Origin: Tigriopus japonicus
Lineage: Eukaryota > Arthropoda > Copepoda > Harpacticoida > Harpacticidae
Assembly: GCA_010645155.1 (NCBI GenBank)
Contig: CM021320.1
Span: forward strand, 4,801,071-4,865,070
Length of the DNA: 64,000 bases
Reading direction: 5' to 3'
In this document: piece after piece, positions 14,800-28,306 of the stretch
Layout: the number at the start of each line of letters is the position of its first letter
Numbering within the stretch: the first letter of the stretch is position 1
Notes under the pieces: generated by a model
What the model was told of the DNA's origin: nothing
What the model saw: only the letters and a program-made list of their open reading frames with translations
Databases searched by the model: none
Program-made: the position numbers and the translations under genes

Positions 14800-16140
14800 A
14801 TGAGTTGCTGTTGGCAGATTTGTACAGCCCTGGAATAGTGGGTTGATCAGGAAAAGTATCCAAAAAATATTTAACCCTGCTTTAAATGCTTTTAGAGGAT
14901 CAGCTCCTAGATATTCCCGACGAAGGCAAATAGGCAACAAATTGAACAATGAATGAGCCCGATAAAGAAGAGAGGAGGACTTCATTGATCGAACTAGCCT
15001 CGATTCCGTTTGATTTGGAGGTGCTCTCAGAACGCACGTAAAACCTCTACGATCGCTTCAACTGATCTCAAATCCTGGGTTAGGACCGAGCCCATGAATG
15101 CTCTTGAAAACATTCAGTATCAGATACCGTTCATACCTTCTCTGAGTACTGTAGAGCCCTAATTTCTGGAGCCTCTCCCAATACGAGAGCTCCCTCATTG
15201 CTGTGATATTCCTAATGAAACATCTTCGGACCTGCTCGACCTTTTGCAAACCTGCCAAAATCATTGGAGCCCAAATGGGGGGAGGCATATTCAAGCTGCG
15301 GTTGAACAATCGACTTGTATAGAGTTAGCATTGTAATACTATCTTTGGACTTGAAAGTGCGATAGATTCAGCCGCACGTTTGAAATGCCTTCCCCACTTT
15401 CAACTGGATATGCTCGTCGAACTTTCCATCATCTTGGATGACAACTCCTAAATCCTTCAGAGATGATACCTGCTCAACATAACAACCTCCATTGTCTTTG
15501 AGTGGAGCATCTAATTTTGACGTTCAATACGTCATTGTGCGGAATTTCATCCCTTTCAATTTCATATTACTCCAGCCAACCCAAGAGACCCAAGTAGACT
15601 TTTTCCAAGTACTCAACTAATCATTTTGAGTCATTTTGAGAAATGGGCCTATAATTACTAGGGAGTGACTTATCTCCGCCCTTAAAAATTGGAACGACAT
15701 GAGCTACTTTTAGAAAAGAGGGAAACTTGCCCTGATTTAAGATGCGACGCATCAAAAAGGAAAAAAACAGGGGCAAGAATCTGTGAACATTTCATCAGAA
15801 ACTGGGATGTCACACCATCAGGTCCAGGAGAACTCGAGAGCTTTAAGCTCTTGATGGCCTCAAAAGTATCTTGATTTGTGACTACCAGATCCTACAATCG
15901 ATTATCCTGACTATCAATGCCAGTCTCATCAACAACATTGCTACAGTCATGGCCTGCTCTGACTACCCTTTTTGGAATTGAAAATACACTTGAGGACTGA
16001 TCTCCAAGCATATTGGCCATAACCTCACTATCATTGACGGTTTTACCGTCGACCTCAAAAGGTCCTACAGGATGCTTCATTTTTCTCTTTGTATTTGCAA
16101 ACGAGAAAAAACGCTTTTGGATTAGTCCAAGTTACGTGGA
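14800..16140 (-). pseudogene. Degenerate LINE ORF2 fragment lacking the catalytic block
   Basis: Reading the minus strand from about 16140 downward gives LINE polymerase landmarks in the expected order, with stops and frame changes. They are KRFFSFANTKRK (about 16090-16120); VGPFEVDG (about 16050); SSSPGPDGVTSQF (about 15800-15840), the conserved PGPDG block; VPIFKGGDKSLPSNYRPIS (about 15630-15690); SNMKLKGMKF (about 15555-15580); SLKDLGVVIQDDGKFDEH (about 15410-15465); LSYWERLQKLGLYS (about 15150-15195); and FNLLPICLR (about 14910-14950). The piece between NYRPIS and NMKL, which should hold the YxDD active site, is only a few dozen bases long. It is therefore internally deleted as well as 5' truncated. 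Confidence 0.85.
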
Positions 16141-16499
16141 GTGGGATCGAACGAGGGCGCGTTACCATGTCCGTGTTATTTTCCCTGCTTGACAGCCTGG
16201 AGAAAATGAAGAAATGCAATACAATTGCGATTTATAGTAGTTATATTAGAAGGGAAAAGGAGCATTTCAATTTTTCACAAGGGGGATCCCTGGTGAAATC
16301 TTTTTATCTTCCATTTTTCATCAAATTTTATTGTGATTCTGGCTTTGCTCGCAAAGATAAAACTAAACCCTTTTCTGAATTTGTGTTCTTTGTATTTCAG
16401 TCCAAATTTCAGCCTTATCTTTTCTGCTGTAGAATTTGAAGTTACTTTTCTGTAGTTTTCACTGGTTATTTTTCACTAATACTCTAATTCGATTTAACC

Positions 16500-17252
16500 T
16501 TAAGGATGCCAGCTGTCCCTGACCTGCAGTTTGGTGGCGCCGCCCTTGGACACTGCATCGTCCAAGACCTCGCTGTTTAAGGCCTCACCGACATTCTTCC
16601 TCACCGCCTTAGGGAGCGGCAAGTGGTCGATAATCCATTCGCCCGTTTGGCACAAACAGGACTTTAAAGTCCATTTGGTCTTGCCCGTAATGAACCAGGT
16701 GGCCAGAAGCCGCGTTCGCATAGATAGGAGTTATTGATTTGGTTATCTTGCTCGTTGTCTTTTTGGCAGATGAGGGTCAATCCTATGGTGGTGGGGCTGT
16801 ACTTGGGCTTGATCAGCTCGACCACGACTCCACGTCGTCAAGCCGCATCAAGATGCCCGTGTGGCTGAAGATGCGAAATTTGCCACCCACCATGCAAGTC
16901 CGACGGAAGTTCAATTTGCTCCCATATGTAAAACTCTTGATCATCATCATATTGTCGAGAGGCCGTGACACCATTGGCTGAGTCCATTGGCTAACCCTCG
17001 ATCGGGTTGTTCTTGGCCCTCAGCTTCACCTGCCATTTGTGATTCTTGCCTCCTTTGCGGGTGGCCTGTACGTTGATCTTGCTCACTACGGCAATGAACA
17101 TCTCCTCCAGGTTGTCTTCATCCTTGAAGCGGCCGAAGGCGTACTGCTTCAAGAAAAGCGCCAGGTCTTGCCACTTGTCGTCCTCATGGCCTTCTTTTTA
17201 GAAAATTGCTAACAAGATCATGAAGACGTCGGCCGTGGTGTTGATCTTGCCC
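16500..17252 (-). pseudogene. Frame-broken coding relic of unknown family
   Basis: This block is visibly GC-richer than its neighbours and reads like old coding sequence on the minus strand, in pieces. Its start is MGKINTTADVFMILLAIF at 17252, then a stop. The same frame continues EDDKWQDLALFLKQYAFGRF and ATRKGGKNHKWQVKLRAKNN. A second frame carries SFTYGSKLNFRRTCMVGGKF, ending near 16835. A third gives an ATG ORF at 16721-16500 beginning MRTRLLATWFITGKTKW. Codon-like third-position bias (many C/G-ending codons) and charged composition suggest a single gene broken by frameshifts. I do not recognise the family. It abuts the foldback element at 17312, so it may be mobile-element cargo or a disrupted host gene. 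Confidence 0.45.
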
Positions 17253-17311
17253 ATCTTGCTGGTCGAGCTGAACTGGGTTGAATGGCCTTTTCGTGTCACC
17301 CGTACGATTTC

Positions 17312-19637
17312 CAGACCTGTTCAACATACTTAGAAAAAGTATGTAGAAAAAGTATCTAGATAAGATGGTATTTTCCGCAAAGTATCTAGATAAAGATAGT
17401 TTAAGATACTTCTCAAAAATGTATCTAGATAAAGATAGTTTAAGATACTTCTCAAAAAATGTATCTAGATAAAGATACCTCAAGATACTTTCCGGAAAAA
17501 GTATCTAGATAAAGATAGTTCAAAGAAAGCTTCCCGAAAAAACTATCTAGATAAGATACTTCAAGATACTTTTCACAAAGCATATCTATATAAGATACTT
17601 CTAGATACTTTTCTTCATAATGCATAATGCACAAATAATTTGACATTATGCATTATGAAGAAAAGTATCTAGAAGTATCTTATCTAGATACTTTTTGGGA
17701 AAATGCATAATGCATACTAGACAATGCATAATGGATGCTTTAACACAAAAGATTGACAGAACACATTATCTAGATAATGATAGTTCAAGATGGTTTTCCA
17801 AAAAAAGTATCTAAATAAAGATATTTCAAGATGGTTTTCCAAAAAAAGTATCTAAATAAAGATATTTCAAGATTGTTTGCCCCAAAAAATATCTAGATAA
17901 AGATACTTCAACATACTTTCCCGATAAAAGTATCTAAATAAAGATATTTCAAGATTGTTGCTTTTTTGGAAAACTATCTTGAACTATCTTTATCTAGAGA
18001 ATGTGTTTTCTCAATCTTTTGTGTTAAAGCATCCATTATGCATTGTTTAGTATGCATTATGCATTTTCCCAAAAAGTATCTAGATAAGATACTTCTAGAT
18101 ACTTTTCTTCATAATGCATAATGTCAAATTACTTGTGCATTATGTACATTGAAAGTGGATACATTAAGCATGTTGAGACTTGAGAGTGGACACATTATGC
18201 ACATTGAGTGAGGAATCTGAGGATGCATTCATTATCCACTTTGAGGAAGGGTGCATAATGCATCTACTCTCAATGTGCATAATTCATCCACTCTCAAGTC
18301 TTAACATGTATAATGCATCCACTTTCAATGTGCATAATGCACAAATAATTTGACATTATGCATAAAGAAGAAAAGTATCTAGAAGTATCTTATATAGATA
18401 TGATTTGTGAAAAGTATCTTGAAGTATCTTATCTAGAAGTGATGTGACTTGGGCAAGTAATGAGTCATCACTAGAGACGGGCGTTTCTTGCAAATAAGAG
18501 CATGCGCGTTAAATGAAATACATATTCACCTTCAAAGATATTGCTGAGCGTAAACAACTTCACCTCTTATGAAATCAAATCAGAACCTCACAATAGGCCT
18601 TGTCTTTGTTCCTGTTAACAGGACAGCTACGGGAGTACTTCTAATGTCACTCCAACTTGAATTCAATTGATTTCAGGTTGGATAGAATGAGCCGCGTCTG
18701 TGAACGTGGAATTTTATTCCATATAACGTCCATCGTCTTTTTAACACGAAATGCCCGTCCCTAGACTCATCACAGACCCCACAGAAAGAACAAGTTGTTG
18801 ACAAGCATTATTCGGCCAATACACCAATACACTTGGCAAGCTCAAGGAACATCGGAAGATGCAGTTGCCGGCAGTTGCTCTTTGAAGAGTTAAGATACTT
18901 GCAGTGTGACTTAGAAGAAAAAATGTCAAGTTGCATTTTCGATGATCTTTTGACCTTAATAATTTAGCAATAAATAGTGGAAGTGATACAAAAAAAATAT
19001 TTCAATTTGGATAGCATTTGCAAAACCATTTTTTTTTTGTTTCGGTTCTAGGCCACACATGAATGCACTTTTGAGGCTAATCAAGACCGAGATTTAGAAG
19101 TCACACTTCCAGAACAATCTCGTTTACTCAGAGTTGCCGGCATGAAAAAGTAAAATGCCAATTTTTTTTTAGTATTCTCGAAATATTTTGCATTTCCCCA
19201 TGTGAGAGAATTTAAGTATGTAATTTTCTTAAAAATACATCCTTTCAAAGGTATGGGCCCTATTTAGCTGAATCAGCCTGGTTTAGTGAAATTCGGATGG
19301 CAAGTTTATTCTTCGTTCATAGCAAATTTGGCAAACCTGTTAGCTGGGAAAAGTACTTGTACAAGCACCCAAGCTATGCCAAGCTTCAGCAAGCCCAAGC
19401 ACTGCGCCAGTACAGCTTGCCCAATCTCTTGTTTGCCCCCCATCATTATTATCTAGATAGTTTTTCGGGAAAGTATGTTAAAGTATCTTTATATAGATAC
19501 TTTTTCGGGAAAGTATCTTAAAGTATCTTCATCTAGATACTTTTTCAGGAAAGTATCTTAAATTATCTTTATCTTTGTACTTTGCGGAAAATACTATCTT
19601 ATCTAGATACTTTTTCAAAGTATCTTGAACAGGTCTG
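17312..19637. mobile_element. Foldback element made of TATCTAGATA-type subrepeats
   Basis: The left end CAGACCTGTTCAA (17312) and the right end TTGAACAGGTCTG (to 19637) are exact reverse complements. The match continues inward imperfectly: 17312-17600 against 19440-19637. Both arms are built from repeated units containing AAGTATCTAGATAAAGATA or its complement. Inside are further nested palindromes: about 17623-17807 against 17961-18144 (nearly identical) and 18146-18210 against 18266-18331. The unpaired part, 18440-19430, has no recognisable ORF. No clear target duplication was found. Similar multi-repeat arms are known in Drosophila FB-type and other foldback elements; the relation here is by structure only. 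Confidence 0.75.
17623..18144. repeat. Long near-perfect palindrome inside the foldback element
   Basis: About 184 bases at 17623-17807 reappear in reverse complement at 17961-18144. They share ordered landmarks such as GCATAATGCACAA, ATCTAGAAGTATCTTATCTAG and GGATGCTTTAACACAAAAG. A spacer of about 150 bases, itself made of AAGTATCTAAATAAAGATA units, separates the arms. A single strand could form a large hairpin. Confidence 0.8.
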
Positions 19638-19890
19638 CTCAAGATACGTTTTTAGTGGGCGTTAATCGAAACCTTCCAACTTCGTAGGACAGAAATTGTT
19701 TGGTTACCGTTCGAATCGCCGAACACACCAAGTCCAAAAATAGTTCTTACAAAGCCAATAGATGCCCGCATCCGGATATAGGTAGAGCTCGGGCTTGCGA
19801 CAGATGACTCTTAACCAAGCAGAAGGGAAGCATTATGAACCCTTGGAAGCGGCAGCAATGTTTACGTTTACGTGATAAAGATAAAATTTG

Positions 19891-20100
19891 GCCAAAATTT
19901 GAGTGGCCAAAATTTGAGTGGCCAAAATTTGAGTGGCCAAAATTTGAGTGGCCAAAATTTGAGTGGCCAAAATTTGAGTGGCCAAAATTTGAGTGGCCAA
20001 AATTTGAGTGGCCAAAATTTGAGTGGCCAAAATTTGAGTGGCCAAAATTTGAGTGGCCAAAATTTGAGTGGCCAAAGTTTGAGTGGCCAAAATTTGAGTG
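19891..20100. repeat. 15-bp minisatellite, 14 units
   Basis: Fourteen head-to-tail copies of GCCAAAATTTGAGTG, with one variant unit (GCCAAAGTTTGAGTG at 20071-20085) and a partial copy at 20101. The unit length is a multiple of three and the unit has no stop in most frames, so long ORFs appear on both strands (for example a repeated FGHSN pentapeptide on minus). There is no signal peptide, homology or splice context that would make any of them a gene. Confidence 0.95.
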
Positions 20101-21853
20101 GCCAAATTTTTTTCGCCCCCTGGCGAAGCAATTCGTTACTTTTAAAGAAGTAAAATTTAGGTTGGCAAAAACATAAAATAAAAACTTTAGAATTGGTTCG
20201 CCACCGGGGAAAACTCCTGGAAAGCAAAAAACCAGTCCATAGTGGAACATTTTCCCACGAGCGCAACACGAGCGAGGGATCACTTCCAGTTAGTAAATAA
20301 TGACCTAACACCCAACAAAAAATATGATTGACTGACCCATACGCGGCTTATTTTTGAAATCAGCAGAAAAATACAATTTCAATAATGAGTTATACATGGT
20401 ATTTTGTTTTGAAGTTTCATTTTTCATGCAAGAAAGGTTTATGAATGAAGAGTTTTGACTAAGGCTCGGACAAAATTGCTAAGTGCAAATTGCACCAAAA
20501 ATTTTAACTTTTGGTCATTTTAATCAAGATATACAACGTTTAAATTTTTTCGCAACAAATAGCAACTTTTGACAATTTTTTGCCCTCATCATTGAAATTC
20601 TTCTAGATTTTGCTCGATTTTTTTAATTTTACACCCAATTTTTTAAGACCTTCTCAAAGCATTCTTTTTTTTTAATTTTAGAAAAATTTGTGCCAAGCAA
20701 AACTGCGCTGTTTTCTCGGCCAAAGAATAGACCAACTTAAGACTACATATTATTGGCCAGCATTGCGACAAAAATTGGCCAAATTTTACATTTCTTTATC
20801 TATAAAAGCGACATTTTTAGGCCAGAAAATATCAACTTCTTTGCAACTTTCGTAGAAATGAGTGCAACTTTTTATAAAAATATTGCAACTTTAGGGCTAA
20901 AAAACTAAAACTTTAGACCAAAAAAACAGTAACTTTATGCAAGCCCTAGTCCCGTCAAAAAATCAGAATAGAAGTAGTTATATTTGAAACGATTGTGTCT
21001 AATCTCAGCTCAAGGAAGGGAATGGCAATTTTTGAAGCTAGCTCTTTACTTGCACAAACCATCGCTTGTGATGTTTAGCTCCTGCATTCTCGCACACCCT
21101 TAAGGGCCTTTCAGTGAAAATAAGTGTTCACGAACTTTCGAATTTCTAATCCATTGGGCAGCACTTTTATCGGCACTATTTTATTTCCCAGGATGATGTC
21201 AGTATCATTTCATCATTTCAGACATGCAATAAAAAAACTAATATTAAACAAAACAGAAAAAATCCATATATTGGGTGAGAGTTTCTAATTTTTTTGCACT
21301 TTTTTCCTGGGATGCGGCATTAGATAAAACCGATAACATCCTCTCCTTTGACATAGGACATATAACTCAGATACAGTTTAAAATATAGACCGAAGATTCC
21401 TCCGGATTTCCCAAGAATAGTATACGTATGTCTCAATATTTTTTCTGCTATAAAGTGCAAATGGTTTCGACCTTGACAGCAACACTTGCTGGTGTTGGAA
21501 CAACATCACTCCATATCAAGGTCAAAAAACATTGGTTTCGACGATTTTTTGGAGAATAGAACCCAAAACCGCTCGGCAATCTGGGCTCAGATTTTGTAGT
21601 GTCCGGGGTTTGCATTGTGAGGATTAAACAACTTGATGAATTTTTTTGATGAAACTTGGTTGTGTATGGGAGGTGGGATAGTCAACGACAGTCCGGGCAT
21701 CTTTGAGCCAAGATTTTACTTGCAGATTCGGCCCTCCTGTCGAGACATCACGTATTTCCAACTTAAGAAAGCATCCCAAAACCGGCAATCATTTTGGGTC
21801 GATGCAAACGCCCGCAACTTCCCTGTCAAAGTAATCAGTGTGCCATTTTTTGA
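20101..21853. other. AT-rich intergenic DNA
   Basis: Homopolymer-rich sequence with repeated phrases such as CAACTTTT and AAAATTT between 20460 and 20950. This is probably an old, unclassified repeat. No gene, paired ends or RNA gene was recognised. Confidence 0.4.
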
Positions 21854-22686
21854 CTAATTGGGCCGGGTATTCAATCTCTGTTGCGCTAGTTCTAACTCAA
21901 TCCGGCATCTTTCTCTCTCCATCTTGAGCATATCCTTTTTGATCTCCATAACTTCAACCTCGAGCTCAGCACTTCGGGCTTGAAACTCGGCTCTTTTAAT
22001 TTTCAGTAGCTTTTCCTCCTTGGCCGTCTCTAGGAGGACTTCATTGAGCTCTTTTTCGGCTAGATCAGTCCCGGATCTTTTGCCACGGTTCGTCTCTTGA
22101 AAGGCGCTGACTGACAAGTATTGACCAACGGCATCGCTAATGATTGGCCGTGAACGTCGAATGGGCGGTTTAGATTGACGCGATTGGACAGGATCTTGAT
22201 CTTGAACATCGTTAATCTGTAAAGGATTGGGCGACTCCCTTTCCTTTTTGGGAGTATCAATAACGAATTCTCCCTCATTCAAGTCATTGCTTTCCCAAAC
22301 ATCGATGGGGTCTGAGAAAAGAAATGCAAATAATTAGAGCCTGTTTTATTTTAGCCAATGACATCGTCTTTGTTCGAGGACCACCTGAATCGTTTTGGGC
22401 CGGATTGCAATTAGCCTTCCTTTTCTTTTTTTTAGCTTCGAACTTGACTCGCGCCCATTTTTTGGCCATGATCTTGGGATTGATAAGGTCACCGGTGATT
22501 TCGAGATATCGCTTACAGACCTTCAAGTAAACGGAGGTCAGGTCAGGCATTGCATTGCAATAATCACCAGGTTCTTACCTCAATCCACGCATAAGCGCGT
22601 GTTTCATTGGGAGGGACCGATTCAATCTGGAGTTCTTCGACCAATGCAGCTAGGATGGGCACCTGTACCAAGGATTTCGGAGCCAT
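21854..22686 (-). CDS. Small nuclear-type protein: basic Myb/SANT-like N-terminal part plus coiled coil
   Basis: Three exons join cleanly: 22686-22579, 22520-22385 and 22311-21854. The introns are 58 and 73 bases with GT...AG ends, in phases 0 and 1. The product has 233 residues. Residues 1-70 (IMAKKWARVKFEAKKKKRK at the end) resemble the last helix and basic tail of Myb/SANT-like DNA-binding domains found in trihelix factors and in accessory proteins of Harbinger-type transposons. Residues 150-230 form a long charged heptad-rich helix (ELEVEVMEIKKDMLKMERER), a likely dimerising coiled coil. The internal donor CAG/GTGGTC is the only site that restores frame and links NDS to DPIDVWESND. The N-terminal domain looks short, so family assignment is tentative. 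It may be a domesticated transposon accessory gene. Confidence 0.65.
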
Positions 22687-25514
22687 GATTTTGTGCAAAC
22701 ACTTGAGATTTGAGAAATTTAAGCCTTTGAGGAAGTTTTGTTAGCTGCCAGTGATGCTAGGTGCTTTCAAAGTGACAGTGCCAAAAGTTGTTGGATTTGA
22801 AACTTTGTGGAAGATACAGACTTCATTGTTACTTTCTAAACCCTACACTATCATATTCTGCCAATTTTTAGAGATGATTTTCTAAACTTCAGTAGCTAGA
22901 TTTGTGCCTTTATTGTTTTTCAAAAAAATTAGCTCTTATCCAACTCTAAAAATATAAATGCCACAGAATGCTTCATACTGCCATATTAACTTGAAAAGCT
23001 TCACCGCCAGAAATTGCCCATACTGCCAGTTTCTGTCACTTTCTCGTCCCCCTTCGAAATAAGTAATTTATTACAATTACATTGGTTTTGTCGAAATACG
23101 AAATTAATTATAATTACAATGGCTTTGCCAAAAAATGTTCAATTACAATTGTTCTGTCGAAAAAAATGTAAACAATCCCAATAACAATCTTTGTTGAAAT
23201 AAGTAACTGATTATTAAGGACGAGTAAAAAACGCAGAGCAAAACAAGCTTTTAGCTACCAAAAGGTGCACAAAAATGTGCCCAAAATCACAAAAGAGGTC
23301 AAAATTGCAAATGAATTATAAAATTCGCAAATGAAATTTAAAGAAATCGCAAAAAAAACAGAAATTTCTGGAACAAAAAGTCTCAAATAGTTTCTTGTGT
23401 TTTGATTGTTATTTTTTTAATCTTGAAGAGCAAAATTTAAATATTGATATAATTCACCTAAAGGATGTTGGTGTCACTTTTGTCTTTGAGTGAAGCTCAA
23501 GTTTGCTCCCTTAAAAAGAATTACTGTGACAATGATTTGTTCAGTGTGAGAACAAGAGAGGACATCAAATTAGAATGTGTTCAGGGTGTGCTGAATTATG
23601 CAACAGCCATTTAGGTGAAAAGAATGTTGGTTTTCTTTAAAATCCTCTACACCCTGGAAGCCTTTGTTGCTTATGTGTCATGTTATGTTGTAAATGTTTA
23701 ACTTTAGTTGTTCAAAATAGTCTTTTTTGGTTTTGATCAAGCTTGAGAAAGAAAGTAAGCAAACAGCACAGAATACATTCAAGTACAATTTCTTCCTATC
23801 TCTGAAGCCATTGAGTATCCTTTCATGCTACTCTTGCTAAAAAATGGCAGAAAAAACTGCCCCGAAGCATCGCTGTTCATCGCACACATCGCACCTCTGA
23901 CAGTCAGAGATGACAGTAGCCTCACTGTAAAGGCTTAAAAGCTCAGTGTTGCTAGGGATTGCATGCAGTTTTGTTCCCCGAGAGTTGAGGAGGAAGTTTG
24001 AAGTAAAAGGCTAACAGTTCGAAGTACTATCGAGGGCAATTTTAGATTGAACTCATTTTGAAGCATATAACCTGCTTTACTACGGCTTTTATAACAAAAA
24101 ATAAATACTAGATGCTAAGGTTTTGTATATTTTTTGTGGCAAAAGTGATAATCTTTAGCTTTTCCTTGACTTCGACTTAAAAAAAACGAAAACCGAAGAG
24201 TTTGTTGCTGTGTTCTGATATATTTTCTAATCATAAGAGCATTTCAATGAGACACTTAAAATCTTTCAGTACCATGATTCCCAATCCGGCTGAGTAACAA
24301 TCACCTGGCAGCCCTGCCTCACGTTATTCTTCATTCTGTCAGTTTTAACAAAAAATGGCATCGAATACGTTAGACTGGCAACTATGGCCTGAGGTTCCAG
24401 TTTCGCAAAATATTCACAATTTCAATTATTTCAGAGGCAGAATGCGTCAACAAAATGTTTATTTGCCAAAGACTAATTTTCTTATGAAACGCATAATAAT
24501 TTTGCAATAATCAAGTTACGCGTTTTGGGGTTCAAAGTTCATCAGGTTAGCCTGAGAAAAAATGATAAAGAATCCAATTCCATCGAGGTTCAGTCATGCT
24601 GGCGCACTGAAAGCATAGAAATTTATAGAGAGGCCACTATTGTCATTTTGCCAGCCTTGTTTGCTGCTGAAACTGGCAAAAAGTTGCATGAAAAGGCAAA
24701 TATTTCCCAAGAATATCGTTAAATTCTTGCTCAAACATGTGAAAGACCATAGCAATGCCAAAGCCAATAAATGAGCAAATTGAAGCAAAGTGTACACAGG
24801 AGGCCACATGCCCAAAACTAAGTTTTTTTTAAATTTAACTTGCTACAAATTTGTTTCTTTGAGCAAGTTTCAACTAAGTGCTGATGATAAACGACCCTGG
24901 CTGCCTAAAACGAAAATTCACGGCCGGCCTGGCCTAGCATCTCTCCTCTATAGACCTCTATGATTGAAAGTGAGGTCTGGAATAAGGTGGCAACTGGTAA
25001 TATTGATTGTATTTTTAACCTCATCCAATTGCTAAGGACGCACCAAGTCTTTGGAATGAGCAAATGCCTCTGAAAAGTGTTTGCTGTCAAACATTTTTTG
25101 ATAGACTGAACGTTTATTTAAAAACCCTCTCATTGAAAAATTTATTCGGTGATTTAACTGAGGTCTTCTAAATGACCTTGGCAAACCCGACAGTCGCGTT
25201 TATTCGGTTGGAAACGCGTTATACTTGAATATTATAGTAGTAGAGTATAATATTCATATAACCACAAGCACTTTTCGTTTTCAACAAACCGTCTTATTTT
25301 CCAATCGGCCGCGGTTTGGCATTTTCAGATTTCTTAAATTTGGTCACCCTCCGGCTCTTTGTTGTGGAAAACAACGTGTGCGTGGGTTCGATTCTCAGCC
25401 TTGCTCTTTCTCTCTCTCTCTCTCTCTTGATCAACGTTGTACGTGATCGACCTGCATCTTCTGGATCGTCGAATCCATTGATTGATATCAAAAATAGGTT
25501 GCGCGTGCCTAAAA
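22687..25514. other. AT-rich intergenic DNA upstream of the helicase gene
   Basis: No recognisable gene. A patch at 23050-23230 repeats phrases like TTACAATTACA and TTTGTCGAAA. A pure CT run lies at about 25407-25428 close to the helicase 5' end, and 25372-25400 contains GGGTTCGATTCTC, which resembles a tRNA B box without a matching A box. Confidence 0.45.
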
Positions 25515-28175
<2,661 letters not shown>

Positions 28176-28276
28176 GCAATCCCTCTTTTGTCTTTTCCTA
28201 TGCGTGTGCATTTCGAGGATGTGTTTCCCCCCTATGAACAAAAGTTTCAACACCGAACTAGCATTGTATTTGGTTG

Positions 28277-28282
28277 AATAAA
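28277..28282 (+). promoter_or_regulatory. Poly(A) signal of DHX15
   Basis: AATAAA lies about 100 bases after the DHX15 stop, followed by several overlapping AATAAA copies to 28306. This is a normal distance for a short arthropod 3' untranslated region. Confidence 0.7.
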
Positions 28283-28306
28283 TCAGTAAATAAATAATAA
28301 ATAAAC

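Noticed and set aside
16141..16180. B-box-like CGTTCGATCCC on minus beside the LINE end
   Set aside because: Single motif without an A box or tRNA fold.
19891..20100. Possible CRISPR-like array
   Set aside because: Direct repeats have no spacers and the genome is eukaryotic; it is a simple tandem repeat.
19747..20283. ORF of 178 codons with FGHSN repeats
   Set aside because: Product of a 15-bp minisatellite that is open in several frames on both strands; no other coding evidence.
25372..25400. tRNA-like B box GGGTTCGATTCTC
   Set aside because: No matching A box or stem pairing; probably chance or an old SINE trace.
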